Shown in pieces: positions 8,869 to 16,515 of a stretch of 64,000 nt of DNA (within the stretch, counting starts at the first letter, position 1; each line of letters opens with the position of its first letter). Under the pieces are notes generated by a model. It was not told where the DNA came from. It saw only the letters and a list, made by a program, of their open reading frames with translations, and did no database searches. This DNA is from Coprenecus sp902388455 (GTDB lineage: Bacteria > Bacteroidota > Bacteroidia > Bacteroidales > UBA932). Location of the stretch: NCBI GenBank assembly GCA_963931615.1, contig OZ007032.1:2689905-2753904 (forward strand). Direction: 5' to 3'. The position numbers and the translations under genes were made by a program.

Positions 8869-9594
8869 ATGCAAAGAATTCTTATAGTCGATGACGAGGA
8901 GTCCATCTGTGAGATTCTCCAGTTCAATCTGGAGGTCGAGGGCTACGAGGTAGAAGTGGCCTACAGCGCGGAGGAGGCTCTCGGCAAGGACATTAAAAGT
9001 TTTTCCCTCATCCTGCTGGACATCATGATGGGCGGGATGAGCGGATTCAAGATGGCCCAGATGCTCAAGAAGGATCCGGCCACGGCGTCCATCCCCATTA
9101 TCTTCTGCACAGCCAAGGATACTGAGGACAATAAGATAGCCGGCCTTACCCTCGGCGCCGATGACTACATCTCCAAACCGTTCTCAGTCAGGGAGGTGGT
9201 AGCTAGGGTCAAGAGTGTACTCCGCCGCTGTGCCCCCCAGTCACAGCAGTCTCCGGTAACGCCTCAGTCCGATGTCTCCATGCCCCGTACGGAAATGAGT
9301 GGAGACAGCATCACTTACAACGGTCTGCGGCTCGACCTGCTCAAGCATAAGTGTTATATTAATGACCAGGAAGTCCAGCTGACCAAGAAGGAGATGGAGA
9401 TAATGACCCTTTTCCTGCGCAACTCCGGCCGTGTCCTCTCCCGAGAGGAGATCCTGCACAATGTCTGGAGCGACGAGGTGGTGGTCTTAGACCGCACCAT
9501 CGACGTCAATATCACCCGCCTGCGCAAGAAGATAGGCGAGTACGGCAGATATATCGTCACCCGACAGGGCTACGGCTACGGCTTCGACGTGTAG
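8869..9594 (+). CDS. OmpR/PhoB-type response regulator
   Basis: A 241-aa two-component regulator. The receiver domain has the acidic pair D8-D9 (ILIVDDEES), phospho-acceptor D51 (LLDIMM), a threonine in FCTAKD and the conserved lysine in ISKPFS. A winged-helix DNA-binding domain follows a proline/glutamine-rich linker (LTKKEMEIMTLFL, VLDRTIDVNITRLRKKIG). I take ATG 8869 as the start; the frame also has a TTG at 8863 but that lies in a -7-like box (TATATTTG, 8858-8865). It is 22 nt after the transporter and 14 nt before the kinase. By context it is the probable PhoB of this organism. Confidence 0.9.
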   Translation: MQRILIVDDEESICEILQFNLEVEGYEVEVAYSAEEALGKDIKSFSLILLDIMMGGMSGFKMAQMLKKDPATASIPIIFCTAKDTEDNKIAGLTLGADDYISKPFSVREVVARVKSVLRRCAPQSQQSPVTPQSDVSMPRTEMSGDSITYNGLRLDLLKHKCYINDQEVQLTKKEMEIMTLFLRNSGRVLSREEILHNVWSDEVVVLDRTIDVNITRLRKKIGEYGRYIVTRQGYGYGFDV

Positions 9595-9608
9595 AGTGTA
9601 TAGGGGTT

Positions 9609-10565
9609 ATGCTCAAGGAGATAATACATAGGAAGGAACTTCTCTCCAGACTCGAGGAGTTCGTCTACATGACCGAGAAGGGCAACCCTCTCGACGACTC
9701 TTTCCCGCCTTTCCCCGAAAGCAGGTACGGCCGTCTGCTCAACCGCCTGGTGAATACCTACCGCCGCGACATGAACGACCGCGACACGCTGTCCGCTGCC
9801 CGCGAGATGGTGGCCCGCGAGTCCCAGGACAATATCCGTCAGAAGAAGCAGCTCACCCAGAACATCAACCACGAGCTCAAGACCCCCGTCAGCAGCATCA
9901 ACGGCTACCTGGAAACCCTCGTCAACAACCCTAACATGAGTCCGCAGCAGCGGGACATCTTCCTCCGCAAGTGCTACGATCAGTCCCAGCGGCTCTCCAG
10001 CCTCCTGCTCGACCTCTCGACCATCACCCGCATGGACGAGGCCGGAGACAAGATCGAGAAGGAGCGTATCTCCCTCTCCGACGTGGTGGCTGAGGCTGTC
10101 TCAGACATGGAACCCATCGCCGGCAAATTTGACGGCAAGGACAGCCCCATGGCCAAGATAGGCCCAGAGGACAGGGGGACAATGCAGATAATCAACGACT
10201 TCCCGGATGGAAAGGAGATTCAGGGCAATCATTCCCTCCTCTACTCTATATTCCGCAATCTCCTGGAGAACGCGATTTTCTACTCCAAGGGTACGAAGGT
10301 AACGGTAAGGCTCCTGGAGGAAAATGACAGGGAATACAGGATATCCATCGAGGACGACGGAGTGGGGATAGACAGCATGCACCTGCCCCGTATCTTCGAG
10401 AGGTTCTACCGCATAGACAAGGGCCGCAGCCGCAAGATAGGCGGTACGGGTCTGGGCCTCTCCATAGTCCGGAACGCGGTATGTCTCCACGGCGGCACGA
10501 TAAAGGCCGTCCCCGTCGCTCCGTCCGGTCTGTGCTTCGAGTTCACCCTCGCCAAGGAATCATAG
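9609..10565 (+). CDS. Sensor histidine kinase without membrane segments
   Basis: A 318-aa kinase with a short N-terminal region, a HisKA domain with phospho-acceptor His at about residue 88 (NINHELKTPVSSINGYLE), and a HATPase domain with N box RNLLENAIFY, G1 DDGVGID and G2 GGTGLGLSI. There is no signal peptide, no transmembrane helix and little room for a PAS domain, unlike E. coli PhoR. It must therefore receive its signal in the cytoplasm, conceivably from the PhoU-like extension of the transporter two genes upstream. It ends 9 nt before the stop of the convergent rnhB. Confidence 0.88.
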   Translation: MLKEIIHRKELLSRLEEFVYMTEKGNPLDDSFPPFPESRYGRLLNRLVNTYRRDMNDRDTLSAAREMVARESQDNIRQKKQLTQNINHELKTPVSSINGYLETLVNNPNMSPQQRDIFLRKCYDQSQRLSSLLLDLSTITRMDEAGDKIEKERISLSDVVAEAVSDMEPIAGKFDGKDSPMAKIGPEDRGTMQIINDFPDGKEIQGNHSLLYSIFRNLLENAIFYSKGTKVTVRLLEENDREYRISIEDDGVGIDSMHLPRIFERFYRIDKGRSRKIGGTGLGLSIVRNAVCLHGGTIKAVPVAPSGLCFEFTLAKES

Positions 10566-10574
10566 AAAGGACAG

Positions 10575-11168
10575 TCAGAACAATGTCGGATCGGGCAGTA
10601 TCTGGAAGCTCCTGCGGTGCAGGGGCGTGATGCCGTATTGCGCAACGGCGCTGCGGTGTTCCGCCGTAGGGTATCCGAAGTTGCGCTCCCATCCGTACTG
10701 GGGATACTGCTCTGCGGCCTTCCTCATGCAGTCGTCCCTGTAAGTCTTCGCTAAAATGGATGCGGCGGCGATGGATGCATAGCGGCCGTCCCCCTTGACA
10801 TAACAGCGGAAAGGTATGTCCCCGTAGGGACGGAAGCGGTTGCCGTCCACTATGATATGCTGCGGGCGGACTTTCAGGGCGTCCAGGGCCCGGTGCATGG
10901 ACAGTATGGATGCCTGGAGGATATTGATCTCATCTATCTCTTCGGGAGAGGCGGAGGCTACGGCCCAGGCCAGGGCCTTGTCCTGTATGTAGTCACGGAG
11001 TCTCTCGCGGGCCTTCCGCGAGAGCTGCTTGGAATCGTTCAGGCCCGGATCCTCGAAGTCGCCGGGCAGTATGACGGCTGCGGCGTAGACAGGCCCTGCT
11101 ATGCAGCCCCGTCCCGCCTCGTCAGTGCCGGCCTCTATGACGCCGGCGATATCGTAGGCGTTCAACAT
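10575..11168 (-). CDS. rnhB: Ribonuclease HII
   Basis: A 197-aa enzyme that cleaves RNA in RNA-DNA hybrids and removes single ribonucleotides from DNA. The family's DE pair is in GTDEAGRG (D16, E17), followed by GPVYAAAV, NDSKQLS, the acidic EEIDEINI segment and the VDGN aspartate. I start at the ATG at 11168 (MLNAYDIAGVIEAG); the frame also has a TTG four codons upstream that would add MLCS and abut the XRE gene. It lies downstream of the XRE regulator and is convergent with the kinase gene. Confidence 0.93.
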   Translation of the reverse strand: MLNAYDIAGVIEAGTDEAGRGCIAGPVYAAAVILPGDFEDPGLNDSKQLSRKARERLRDYIQDKALAWAVASASPEEIDEINILQASILSMHRALDALKVRPQHIIVDGNRFRPYGDIPFRCYVKGDGRYASIAAASILAKTYRDDCMRKAAEQYPQYGWERNFGYPTAEHRSAVAQYGITPLHRRSFQILPDPTLF

Positions 11169-11180
11169 GCTGCAAAGCAA

Positions 11181-11516
11181 CTAAATTTTTCGCAAAAGAC
11201 GGTCCTGAAGTTCGATTATTCTGTTTTTGTCGGCCAAAGCGGCCTCAAGTTCCGCTATTTTGCGGTCTTTTTCGGCTATGATTCTTTCGTATTTTTCTTT
11301 TTCACCTGGTTCGTAGCCGAGTACCAGGGCTTCTTCGGACAGGTCGAATGCATCGGCGATTTTATGCAGGTGTCCGCTTATCAGTGAAGTCTTGCCTCTT
11401 TCAATTTTATAATATGCGGTTTGGGATATCGACAGGCGTTCCGCAATCTCGGCTTGCGAGAGGTTGTGTTCCCTGCGGTAACGGGCAATCCTATTTTTGA
11501 TATCCTTGTCGTTCAT
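11181..11516 (-). CDS. XRE-family transcriptional regulator with coiled-coil tail
   Basis: 111 aa starting at MNDKDIKNRIARYRREHN. An N-terminal helix-turn-helix (LSQAEIAERLSISQTAYYKIERG, residues about 15-38) is followed by a charged heptad-rich tail (KYERIIAEKDRKIAELEAAL) that probably dimerises. Upstream in-frame codons exist, but a -7 box TACTTTTG (11522-11529) sits 5 nt before this ATG, which decides the start. Two related palindromes flank the divergent intergenic region, so it probably represses itself and the small divergent gene. Same strand as rnhB. Confidence 0.88.
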   Translation of the reverse strand: MNDKDIKNRIARYRREHNLSQAEIAERLSISQTAYYKIERGKTSLISGHLHKIADAFDLSEEALVLGYEPGEKEKYERIIAEKDRKIAELEAALADKNRIIELQDRLLRKI

Positions 11517-11521
11517 ATGAA

Positions 11522-11577
11522 CAAAAGTATACCCGAAATAGGAATTTATAAACAGATAGAAAGTTATATAATACAAC
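11522..11577 (-). promoter_or_regulatory. XRE gene promoter and proximal palindrome
   Basis: On the minus strand a -7 box TACTTTTG (11522-11529) and a weak -33 TTTA lie 19 nt apart. Immediately upstream is the near-palindrome GTTATATAATACAAC (11563-11577). It matches the distal palindrome at 11679-11693 at 11 of 15 positions. The -7 box is only 5 nt from the start codon, suggesting a leaderless or near-leaderless transcript. Confidence 0.55.
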
Positions 11578-11669
11578 CAAAAGTAATAATACCGGACATC
11601 ACGCAGTTAAAAAACGTGTAAAAACCTTTATGTTTTTTAACAAATGGAAATAGAGACAGCAGTGCTTTA

Positions 11670-11693
11670 TAACTTTGAGTTGTAATTTACAAC
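11670..11693 (+). promoter_or_regulatory. -7 box and distal palindrome before the 59-aa gene
   Basis: TAACTTTG at 11670-11677 is a good Bacteroidota -7 box for the rightward small gene. Directly after it is GTTGTAATTTACAAC (11679-11693), with 7-nt arms around a single T. It shares the pattern GTTRTA-N3-TACAAC with the palindrome near the XRE promoter, making this a likely XRE operator placed at the transcription start. Confidence 0.5.
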
Positions 11694-11711
11694 CTTAAAA
11701 ATAGAATTGTT

Positions 11712-11891
11712 ATGATTAGAGATGTGTCACAGCGCCGGACCTGCAGGCGCAATGAGAAAATTACTATGGCCCGACTTCTTTTTGCGCGGGAGCTTATGGT
11801 GGAGTACGGAGTCCCTTACAGCTGTATCTGGACTTTTGCCGGCTTTTCCTCCCGGCGTCAGATGGAGAAAGCCTGGAACGCCCTCTTCTAA
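11712..11891 (+). CDS. Small basic protein of 59 aa, unknown
   Basis: Starts ATG ATT AGA GAT GTG and ends TGG AAC GCC CTC TTC TAA. The N-terminus is rich in arginine (QRRTCRR). The C-terminal 40 residues (MARLLFARELMVEYG, FAGFSSRRQMEKAWNALF) look like a small helical domain that could be a helix-turn-helix. It has a -7 box and a palindrome upstream and a strong terminator immediately downstream, so it is a credible stand-alone gene. It lies divergent from the XRE regulator, whose target it may be. I do not recognise the family. Confidence 0.5.
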   Translation: MIRDVSQRRTCRRNEKITMARLLFARELMVEYGVPYSCIWTFAGFSSRRQMEKAWNALF

Positions 11892-11914
11892 ACCACCGCC
11901 CCCCCCAAAAAAAA

Positions 11915-11951
11915 AAGCCGCACCGGACCAACCGATGCGGCTTCTTTTTTC
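11915..11951. terminator. Bidirectional intrinsic terminator
   Basis: A 12-bp stem (AAGCCGCACCGG / CCGATGCGGCTT, one mismatch) with a 5-nt loop and CTTTTTTC after it. A run of A before it serves the opposite strand. It lies 23 nt after the 59-aa gene and about 90 nt beyond the stop of the leftward EF-G paralog, so it can end both transcripts. Confidence 0.85.
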
Positions 11952-12037
11952 AATCACCGCGTTAACTGTGGCTAGAATGACCGGGTTATGATACCGCAGA
12001 CAACGCAGCAGTTCGCCCGTTATGACGCGCCGAAGGG

Positions 12038-14191
12038 TTATTCGTCCTTCTCTTCTTCCTGATAAGCCTTCAGCAGCTTCTCCTGGACGTCGGCAGGTAC
12101 CTGCTGGTACTCAGCCATCTCCATTGTGAAGGAAGCGCGTCCCGATGTCAGCGAGCTGAGGGTGGTGGAGTACTTGTAGAGCTCTGCCAGAGGCACGCGG
12201 GCCTTGAGCACCTCGAAGCCCTTGACGCTGCTCATGCCCTCAATCATGGCCCTGCGGCCCTGGAGGTCGGACATCACGTCGCCCATGTACTCACCGGGCA
12301 CCATGATTTCGATGTTGCAGATAGGCTCCATGATCTTAGGGCCGGCGTTGCGGAAGGCCTCCTTGAAGGCGTTGCGGGCTGCCAGCTTGAAGGAGATCTC
12401 GTTGGAGTCCACCGGGTGCATCTTACCGTCGTACACGTAGACGCGGATATCGCGGGCGTAGGAGCCTGTCAGAGGACCTTCCTCCATCTTCTCCATGATA
12501 CCCTTGAGGATGGCGGGCATGAAGCGGGCGTCGATGGCGCCGCCGACGATACAGTTGTAGAACTCGAGCTTACCGCCCCAGTCCATGGTGTATTCTTCCT
12601 TGGACTTGATGTTGAGCACCATTTCCTTGCCGTCTACCTTGAAGCGGTTGTTCTGGGGAGCGCCATCCACGTAGGGCTCCAGAAGGAGGTGAACCTCACC
12701 GAACTGACCGGCACCGCCGGACTGTTTCTTGTGGCGGTAGTTGGCTGCGGCGACCTTGGTGATGGTCTCGCGGTAGGAGATGCGGGGTGCCATGAACTCG
12801 ATCTCCATCTTGTTGATGTTGTTGATCTGCCACTTGAGGATGTTGATGTGCTGCTCGCCCTGTCCGCTGAGGATGGTCTGCTTGAGCTCCTTGGCGTACT
12901 GTACGATGTAGGTGGGATCTTCGGCTGCGGCCTTGTTGAGGATCTCGCCGAGCTTCTCCTCGTCCTTCTCGTCCACTGCCTTGATGGCTGTGCGGTACTT
13001 GGCCTGAGGATAGACGATGGGCTCATAGACGATTTCCTGTCCGGGAGCGCAGAGTGTCTGGTTGGACTTCACTGTCTTCAGCTTAACGGTGCAGCCTATG
13101 TCGCCGGCCACCATCTCGCTGACTTTCTCCCTCTTCTTGCCGGCTACGGCGAAGATCTGGGATATGCGCTCCTTGTTGCCGTTCTCTGCGTTGACGAGGT
13201 CCATGCCCTCAGTCAGCTTGCCTGACATAACCTTGAAGTAGGCTACATCGCCGAGGTGCTGCTCCAGAGCGTTCTTAAAGATGAAAATCGAAGTGGGACC
13301 GTCGGCGCTGCAGGGTATGCTGCCTCCGTCCTTGGTGGGCTCGCTGTCGTTTGCGGGTGAGGGAGCTACGTTGATCATGAACTCCATGAGTTTCTTGACA
13401 CCGATGTCCTTCCTGGCGGATATACAGAAGGTAGGCATGATGGAGCCCTGGAGGAAACCGAGGTTGAGTCCCTTCTCAATCTCCTCGCGGGTGAGCTCTC
13501 CGGCGTCGAAGTATTTCTCCATGAGGGCCTCGTCGCTCTCTGCGGCCATCTCTGTGAGGGCTGCGAGCACTTCGTCGGCCTGGCCCTTGAGGTCTGCGGG
13601 GATGTCATGCTCCTCGCGGGTGCCGTTATCGTCCTTGAAGGTGTACATCTTCATGGTGAGCACGTCGATGAATCCGTTGAATCCGGCCCCTACGGCTACG
13701 GGGAACTGTACGAGTACTATCTTGCTGCCGAAGGCCTCTTTCAGGGAGTCGATGGTGCTTTCCCAGTTGGCTTTCTCAGCATCGAGCTGGTTGACGGCCA
13801 CCACAACGGGCTTCTTATAGTTTTCAGCGTATCTTCCGAAAATCTCAGTACCTACTTCCACACCCTGCTGGGCATTGACTACGAGTATACCGGAGTCGCA
13901 TACCTTGAACGAGGAGATCACTCCGCCGATGAAGTCGTCGGCACCTGGAGTATCCATGATATTCAGCTTGTTGTCCATGAACTCCGTGTACAGGGGAGTC
14001 GAATAGATGGAGCGCTGGTTGATCTGCTCGATTTCGGTGTTGTCACTGATGGTGTTCTTCGCTTCTACGGTTCCTCTGCGGTCAATCACTTTGCCTTCGA
14101 ACATCATGGCTTCCGACAAGGTGGTCTTTCCAGATTTAGAGCTTCCCAGAAGCACGACATTTCTGATGTTTCCGGTCTGGTAGGTTTTCAT
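12038..14191 (-). CDS. EF-G paralog with altered GTPase centre (EF-G2-like)
   Basis: A 717-aa protein with the full five-domain architecture of elongation factor G. It has a P-loop GSSKSGKT (residues 16-23), domain IV with GSYARDIRVYVYDGK, and the C-terminal LADLQGRRA-type region seen here as MSDLQGRRAMIEGM. The G3 motif reads DTPGADDF (80-87) where canonical EF-G has DTPGHVDF, so the catalytic histidine is replaced by alanine. G4 is NQLD instead of NKMD, and the switch I RGITI motif is absent. This matches what is known of Bacteroides EF-G2, a translocation factor lacking GTPase activity and used under carbon limitation. A canonical fusA presumably lies elsewhere in the genome. Confidence 0.9.
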   Translation of the reverse strand: MKTYQTGNIRNVVLLGSSKSGKTTLSEAMMFEGKVIDRRGTVEAKNTISDNTEIEQINQRSIYSTPLYTEFMDNKLNIMDTPGADDFIGGVISSFKVCDSGILVVNAQQGVEVGTEIFGRYAENYKKPVVVAVNQLDAEKANWESTIDSLKEAFGSKIVLVQFPVAVGAGFNGFIDVLTMKMYTFKDDNGTREEHDIPADLKGQADEVLAALTEMAAESDEALMEKYFDAGELTREEIEKGLNLGFLQGSIMPTFCISARKDIGVKKLMEFMINVAPSPANDSEPTKDGGSIPCSADGPTSIFIFKNALEQHLGDVAYFKVMSGKLTEGMDLVNAENGNKERISQIFAVAGKKREKVSEMVAGDIGCTVKLKTVKSNQTLCAPGQEIVYEPIVYPQAKYRTAIKAVDEKDEEKLGEILNKAAAEDPTYIVQYAKELKQTILSGQGEQHINILKWQINNINKMEIEFMAPRISYRETITKVAAANYRHKKQSGGAGQFGEVHLLLEPYVDGAPQNNRFKVDGKEMVLNIKSKEEYTMDWGGKLEFYNCIVGGAIDARFMPAILKGIMEKMEEGPLTGSYARDIRVYVYDGKMHPVDSNEISFKLAARNAFKEAFRNAGPKIMEPICNIEIMVPGEYMGDVMSDLQGRRAMIEGMSSVKGFEVLKARVPLAELYKYSTTLSSLTSGRASFTMEMAEYQQVPADVQEKLLKAYQEEEKDE

Positions 14192-14240
14192 TTTATCAAA
14201 AGATTAATATTAGTAGTTAGTAAATTTTGTCAATATCCTA

Positions 14241-14271
14241 CAAATTTAGAGAATCTGTAAGACAAATGCAA
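14241..14271 (-). promoter_or_regulatory. Promoter of the EF-G paralog
   Basis: On the minus strand TTG (14269-14271) and TAAATTTG (14241-14248) are separated by 20 nt, the usual Bacteroidota -33/-7 arrangement. It lies in the gap after lolD and predicts a leader of about 45 nt. Confidence 0.6.
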
Positions 14272-14283
14272 GAATACAGCTGC

Positions 14284-14937
14284 CTAATTGCAAAAAAGTC
14301 CGTCCCGCATCTCGAGCATCCGGTCCGACATGGCCGCCAGGTCCCGGTCATGGGTGACGATGATGACGGTCTGTCCGAAGCGGTCGCGGAGGTCGAAGAA
14401 AAGCTGGTGGATGTCTTTCTTGGTATTGCTGTCCAGGTTGCCCGAGGGCTCGTCGGCCAGAATGACGCTGGGGCGGTTGATAACGGCTCTGGCAATGGCT
14501 ACCCGCTGCTGCTCCCCGCCGGAGAGTTCGGCGGGCTTGTGCTCCAGTCTGTGGCTCAGTCCCAGGGAAGAAAGCAGCTCCGATGCCTGCCGTCTGGCGT
14601 CGGATGCGCCTTTACGGGCTATCAGTGCCGGAATCATGACGTTCTCGAGTGCCGTGAATTCGGGCAGCAGGTGGTGGAACTGAAATACGAATCCTATCCT
14701 CCGGTTGCGGAAATCAGCCAAAGCATTGGAAGACAGCGAGAATATATCAGTGCCGTCAATCAGCACCTTTCCGGTGTCAGGACGTGATAGTGAGCCTAGT
14801 ATCTGCAGTAGGGTTGATTTGCCGGCGCCGCTGGCTCCGACAATTGATATGACTTCCCTGTCTACGGCCTGGAAGTCTATGCCCTTGAGGACTTTTACAG
14901 GACCGAAGCTCTTGGTGATCGATGTTGCTTCTATCAT
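14284..14937 (-). CDS. LolD-like ABC transporter ATPase
   Basis: 217 aa, ATPase of the LolD/MacB family that powers lipoprotein release or other inner-membrane extraction. Walker A is GASGAGKST (34-42), followed by the Q-loop FVFQFHHLLPEFTALENV (typical of LolD), signature LSGGEQQRVAIARA, Walker B VILADEP and the H-loop THD. Its start overlaps the stop of the upstream Spy-like gene by 4 nt, implying translational coupling. The membrane partner (LolC/E) is not adjacent. With an ECF sigma, a probable anti-sigma and a periplasmic protein upstream, this looks like an envelope-stress operon. Confidence 0.9.
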   Translation of the reverse strand: MIEATSITKSFGPVKVLKGIDFQAVDREVISIVGASGAGKSTLLQILGSLSRPDTGKVLIDGTDIFSLSSNALADFRNRRIGFVFQFHHLLPEFTALENVMIPALIARKGASDARRQASELLSSLGLSHRLEHKPAELSGGEQQRVAIARAVINRPSVILADEPSGNLDSNTKKDIHQLFFDLRDRFGQTVIIVTHDRDLAAMSDRMLEMRDGLFCN

Positions 14938-15455
14938 GGTTTCTTATTGTCCATGCCGGGCTTTTTCCACATCTTTATCATCTTGACGCGGAATTCCTCT
15001 TCGGCAACGTACATCATTGCTACTTTTTCTGCCGGAAGAATCTTCAAGAACTCATCCAGATAGAGTCTTTCCAGATCGTCATCCTCTCTGCAGCCGTCTA
15101 TGTATTCCATCAGGAGCTTCTTGACAGCTACTTCAGAGGCGCTGCCTTCCTCGGTCATTCTGCGGATCTGGTGGAATCTGTCACGACTGGCCTTGCGGGC
15201 ATCACCGATAGCTTTGCGGTATTCGTTGTAGACGGGCCAGAATTTGCCGGCTTCCTCGGGGGTGAGCTCCATTTTCGTGGTGAAGAATGCGATGCGCGCA
15301 CTCTCCAGCTTTTCTTTGTTGTCGGGGTCGGATTTGGACCGGTCAGCCGGGCAGCAGGATTCGGAAGGTGCTGCAGGTGATGGTTGTGCCACGGTCGGCA
15401 GGGATAGCAGAAGTGTTCCTGCCAGTGTAAGGAAAAATGTCTTGATAAATCTCAT
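14934..15455 (-). CDS. Spy-like periplasmic helical protein
   Basis: 173 aa with a cleavable signal peptide (LLLSLPTVAQ near residue 23). The mature part is charged and helical, with an LTPEEAGKFWPVYNEYRK segment resembling the LTPEQ/LTXXQ motifs of Spy/CpxP and heavy-metal sensor proteins. It sits third in an operon behind an ECF sigma factor and a one-TM protein, and overlaps lolD. The likely role is a periplasmic chaperone or stress sensor. Family assignment is by motif resemblance only. Confidence 0.6.
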   Translation of the reverse strand: MRFIKTFFLTLAGTLLLSLPTVAQPSPAAPSESCCPADRSKSDPDNKEKLESARIAFFTTKMELTPEEAGKFWPVYNEYRKAIGDARKASRDRFHQIRRMTEEGSASEVAVKKLLMEYIDGCREDDDLERLYLDEFLKILPAEKVAMMYVAEEEFRVKMIKMWKKPGMDNKKP

Positions 15456-15484
15456 ATCTCTCTAGGGTTCTTATGGTTAAGGTT

Positions 15485-15952
15485 TTAGTTCAGTTCTATG
15501 TCTTCTCCGTCATCGAGGTATTCCCATATATCCTCTTCCGTGAGAGTGGCTTCCAGATCTTCCATGATTTCGCCTTCGATGTCGACTGTGTTCTCAAGTG
15601 AATAGGTGAATGCGGAGTCTACATCTATCTCGTCATAGTAGGCATATATAAAACTGCTTTCCAGATATCCTTCTTCTATCATGGCCATGATAGGGTCATC
15701 CGATTCCAGCGGACTGTCATAGAGGAGGGGAGTGATTTTCGAGGCTATCCAGCCCAAACCGGCTATGGCTCCGAACATGAGCGCCATCATGAATGCCGGC
15801 TTGGCTTTTATGACGAAAGAGGCAAAGGGACCGGCCGGGCGGTGAATCCTTTCGCGTACCCTGTCCTCCAGCGACTCGAAATAGCCGTCCGGAACGGTGA
15901 AGGGATTGTTGGTCATATTTTCTTTCATTTCGCTCATACGTTTATTAGACAT
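15485..15952 (-). CDS. Probable anti-sigma or membrane-anchored regulator
   Basis: 155 aa. The N-terminus has the NPFTVPDGYFESL motif often seen in Bacteroidales proteins encoded next to ECF sigma factors. One transmembrane helix (about residues 50-70, AFMMALMFGAIAGLGW) follows, then a strongly acidic C-terminal region ending EDIWEYLDDGEDIELN. It starts 17 nt after the sigma factor stop. By position and topology it is the likely anti-sigma factor, although a classical zinc anti-sigma HxxxCxxC motif is absent. Confidence 0.6.
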   Translation of the reverse strand: MSNKRMSEMKENMTNNPFTVPDGYFESLEDRVRERIHRPAGPFASFVIKAKPAFMMALMFGAIAGLGWIASKITPLLYDSPLESDDPIMAMIEEGYLESSFIYAYYDEIDVDSAFTYSLENTVDIEGEIMEDLEATLTEEDIWEYLDDGEDIELN

Positions 15953-15969
15953 CTTGGACAGCCATAGGA

Positions 15970-16515
15970 TTAATCCTCTTCATTCAAATATCGCTTCATC
16001 TTTATGAATGCGTGATGATAGGATGCCTTGATGGAACCTACAGTCCCTTTGAGAGTCTTGGCTATGTCTTCGAATTTCATCTGGTCGAAGTATCTCATGG
16101 CGAATACCACTTTTTGTTTCGGTGGCAGTTTCTCCATTCCGGCATAGAGTCTACGGGTAATCTCGTCACCGGTGAAATAGGGGTCGGCAGTGAATTTTTC
16201 AGCGAGGGTACGTTCCTTGCCGGTAAGAGAGAACATCGTCTTCAGGCGCTTGCTCTTAAGAAAATTGATGGTCTCGTTGACGGCTATTCTATAGAGCCAG
16301 GTGTAGAGCTTGCAGTCCTCGCGGAAATCCGGCAGGTATTTCCATGCCTTGATGAAGGTGTTCTGCAGCAGATCGTCAGCGTCATCATGGTCGAACACCA
16401 TTCTGCGGATCTGCCAGTAGAGGTCGCGGGAATACCGGCGCACCAGGAGGTTGAAGGCGTAGTCCTCCTTCCCCTCCTGGCGGAATGCGTCCAGTATTTC
16501 CTTGTCCTCAGTCAT
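15970..16515 (-). CDS. ECF RNA polymerase sigma factor
   Basis: 181 aa with the two ECF regions. Region 2 contains YWQIRRMVFDHDDADDLLQNTFIKAWKYL-type sequence (about residues 33-60). Region 4 contains LPPKQKVVFAMRYFDQMKFEDIAKTL and SIKASYHHAFIKMKRYL (about 128-175). It starts immediately after the transketolase C-terminal gene (stop and start adjacent) and is followed by the probable anti-sigma gene and the Spy-like/lolD pair, so it may direct its own operon in response to envelope stress. Confidence 0.93.
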   Translation of the reverse strand: MTEDKEILDAFRQEGKEDYAFNLLVRRYSRDLYWQIRRMVFDHDDADDLLQNTFIKAWKYLPDFREDCKLYTWLYRIAVNETINFLKSKRLKTMFSLTGKERTLAEKFTADPYFTGDEITRRLYAGMEKLPPKQKVVFAMRYFDQMKFEDIAKTLKGTVGSIKASYHHAFIKMKRYLNEED

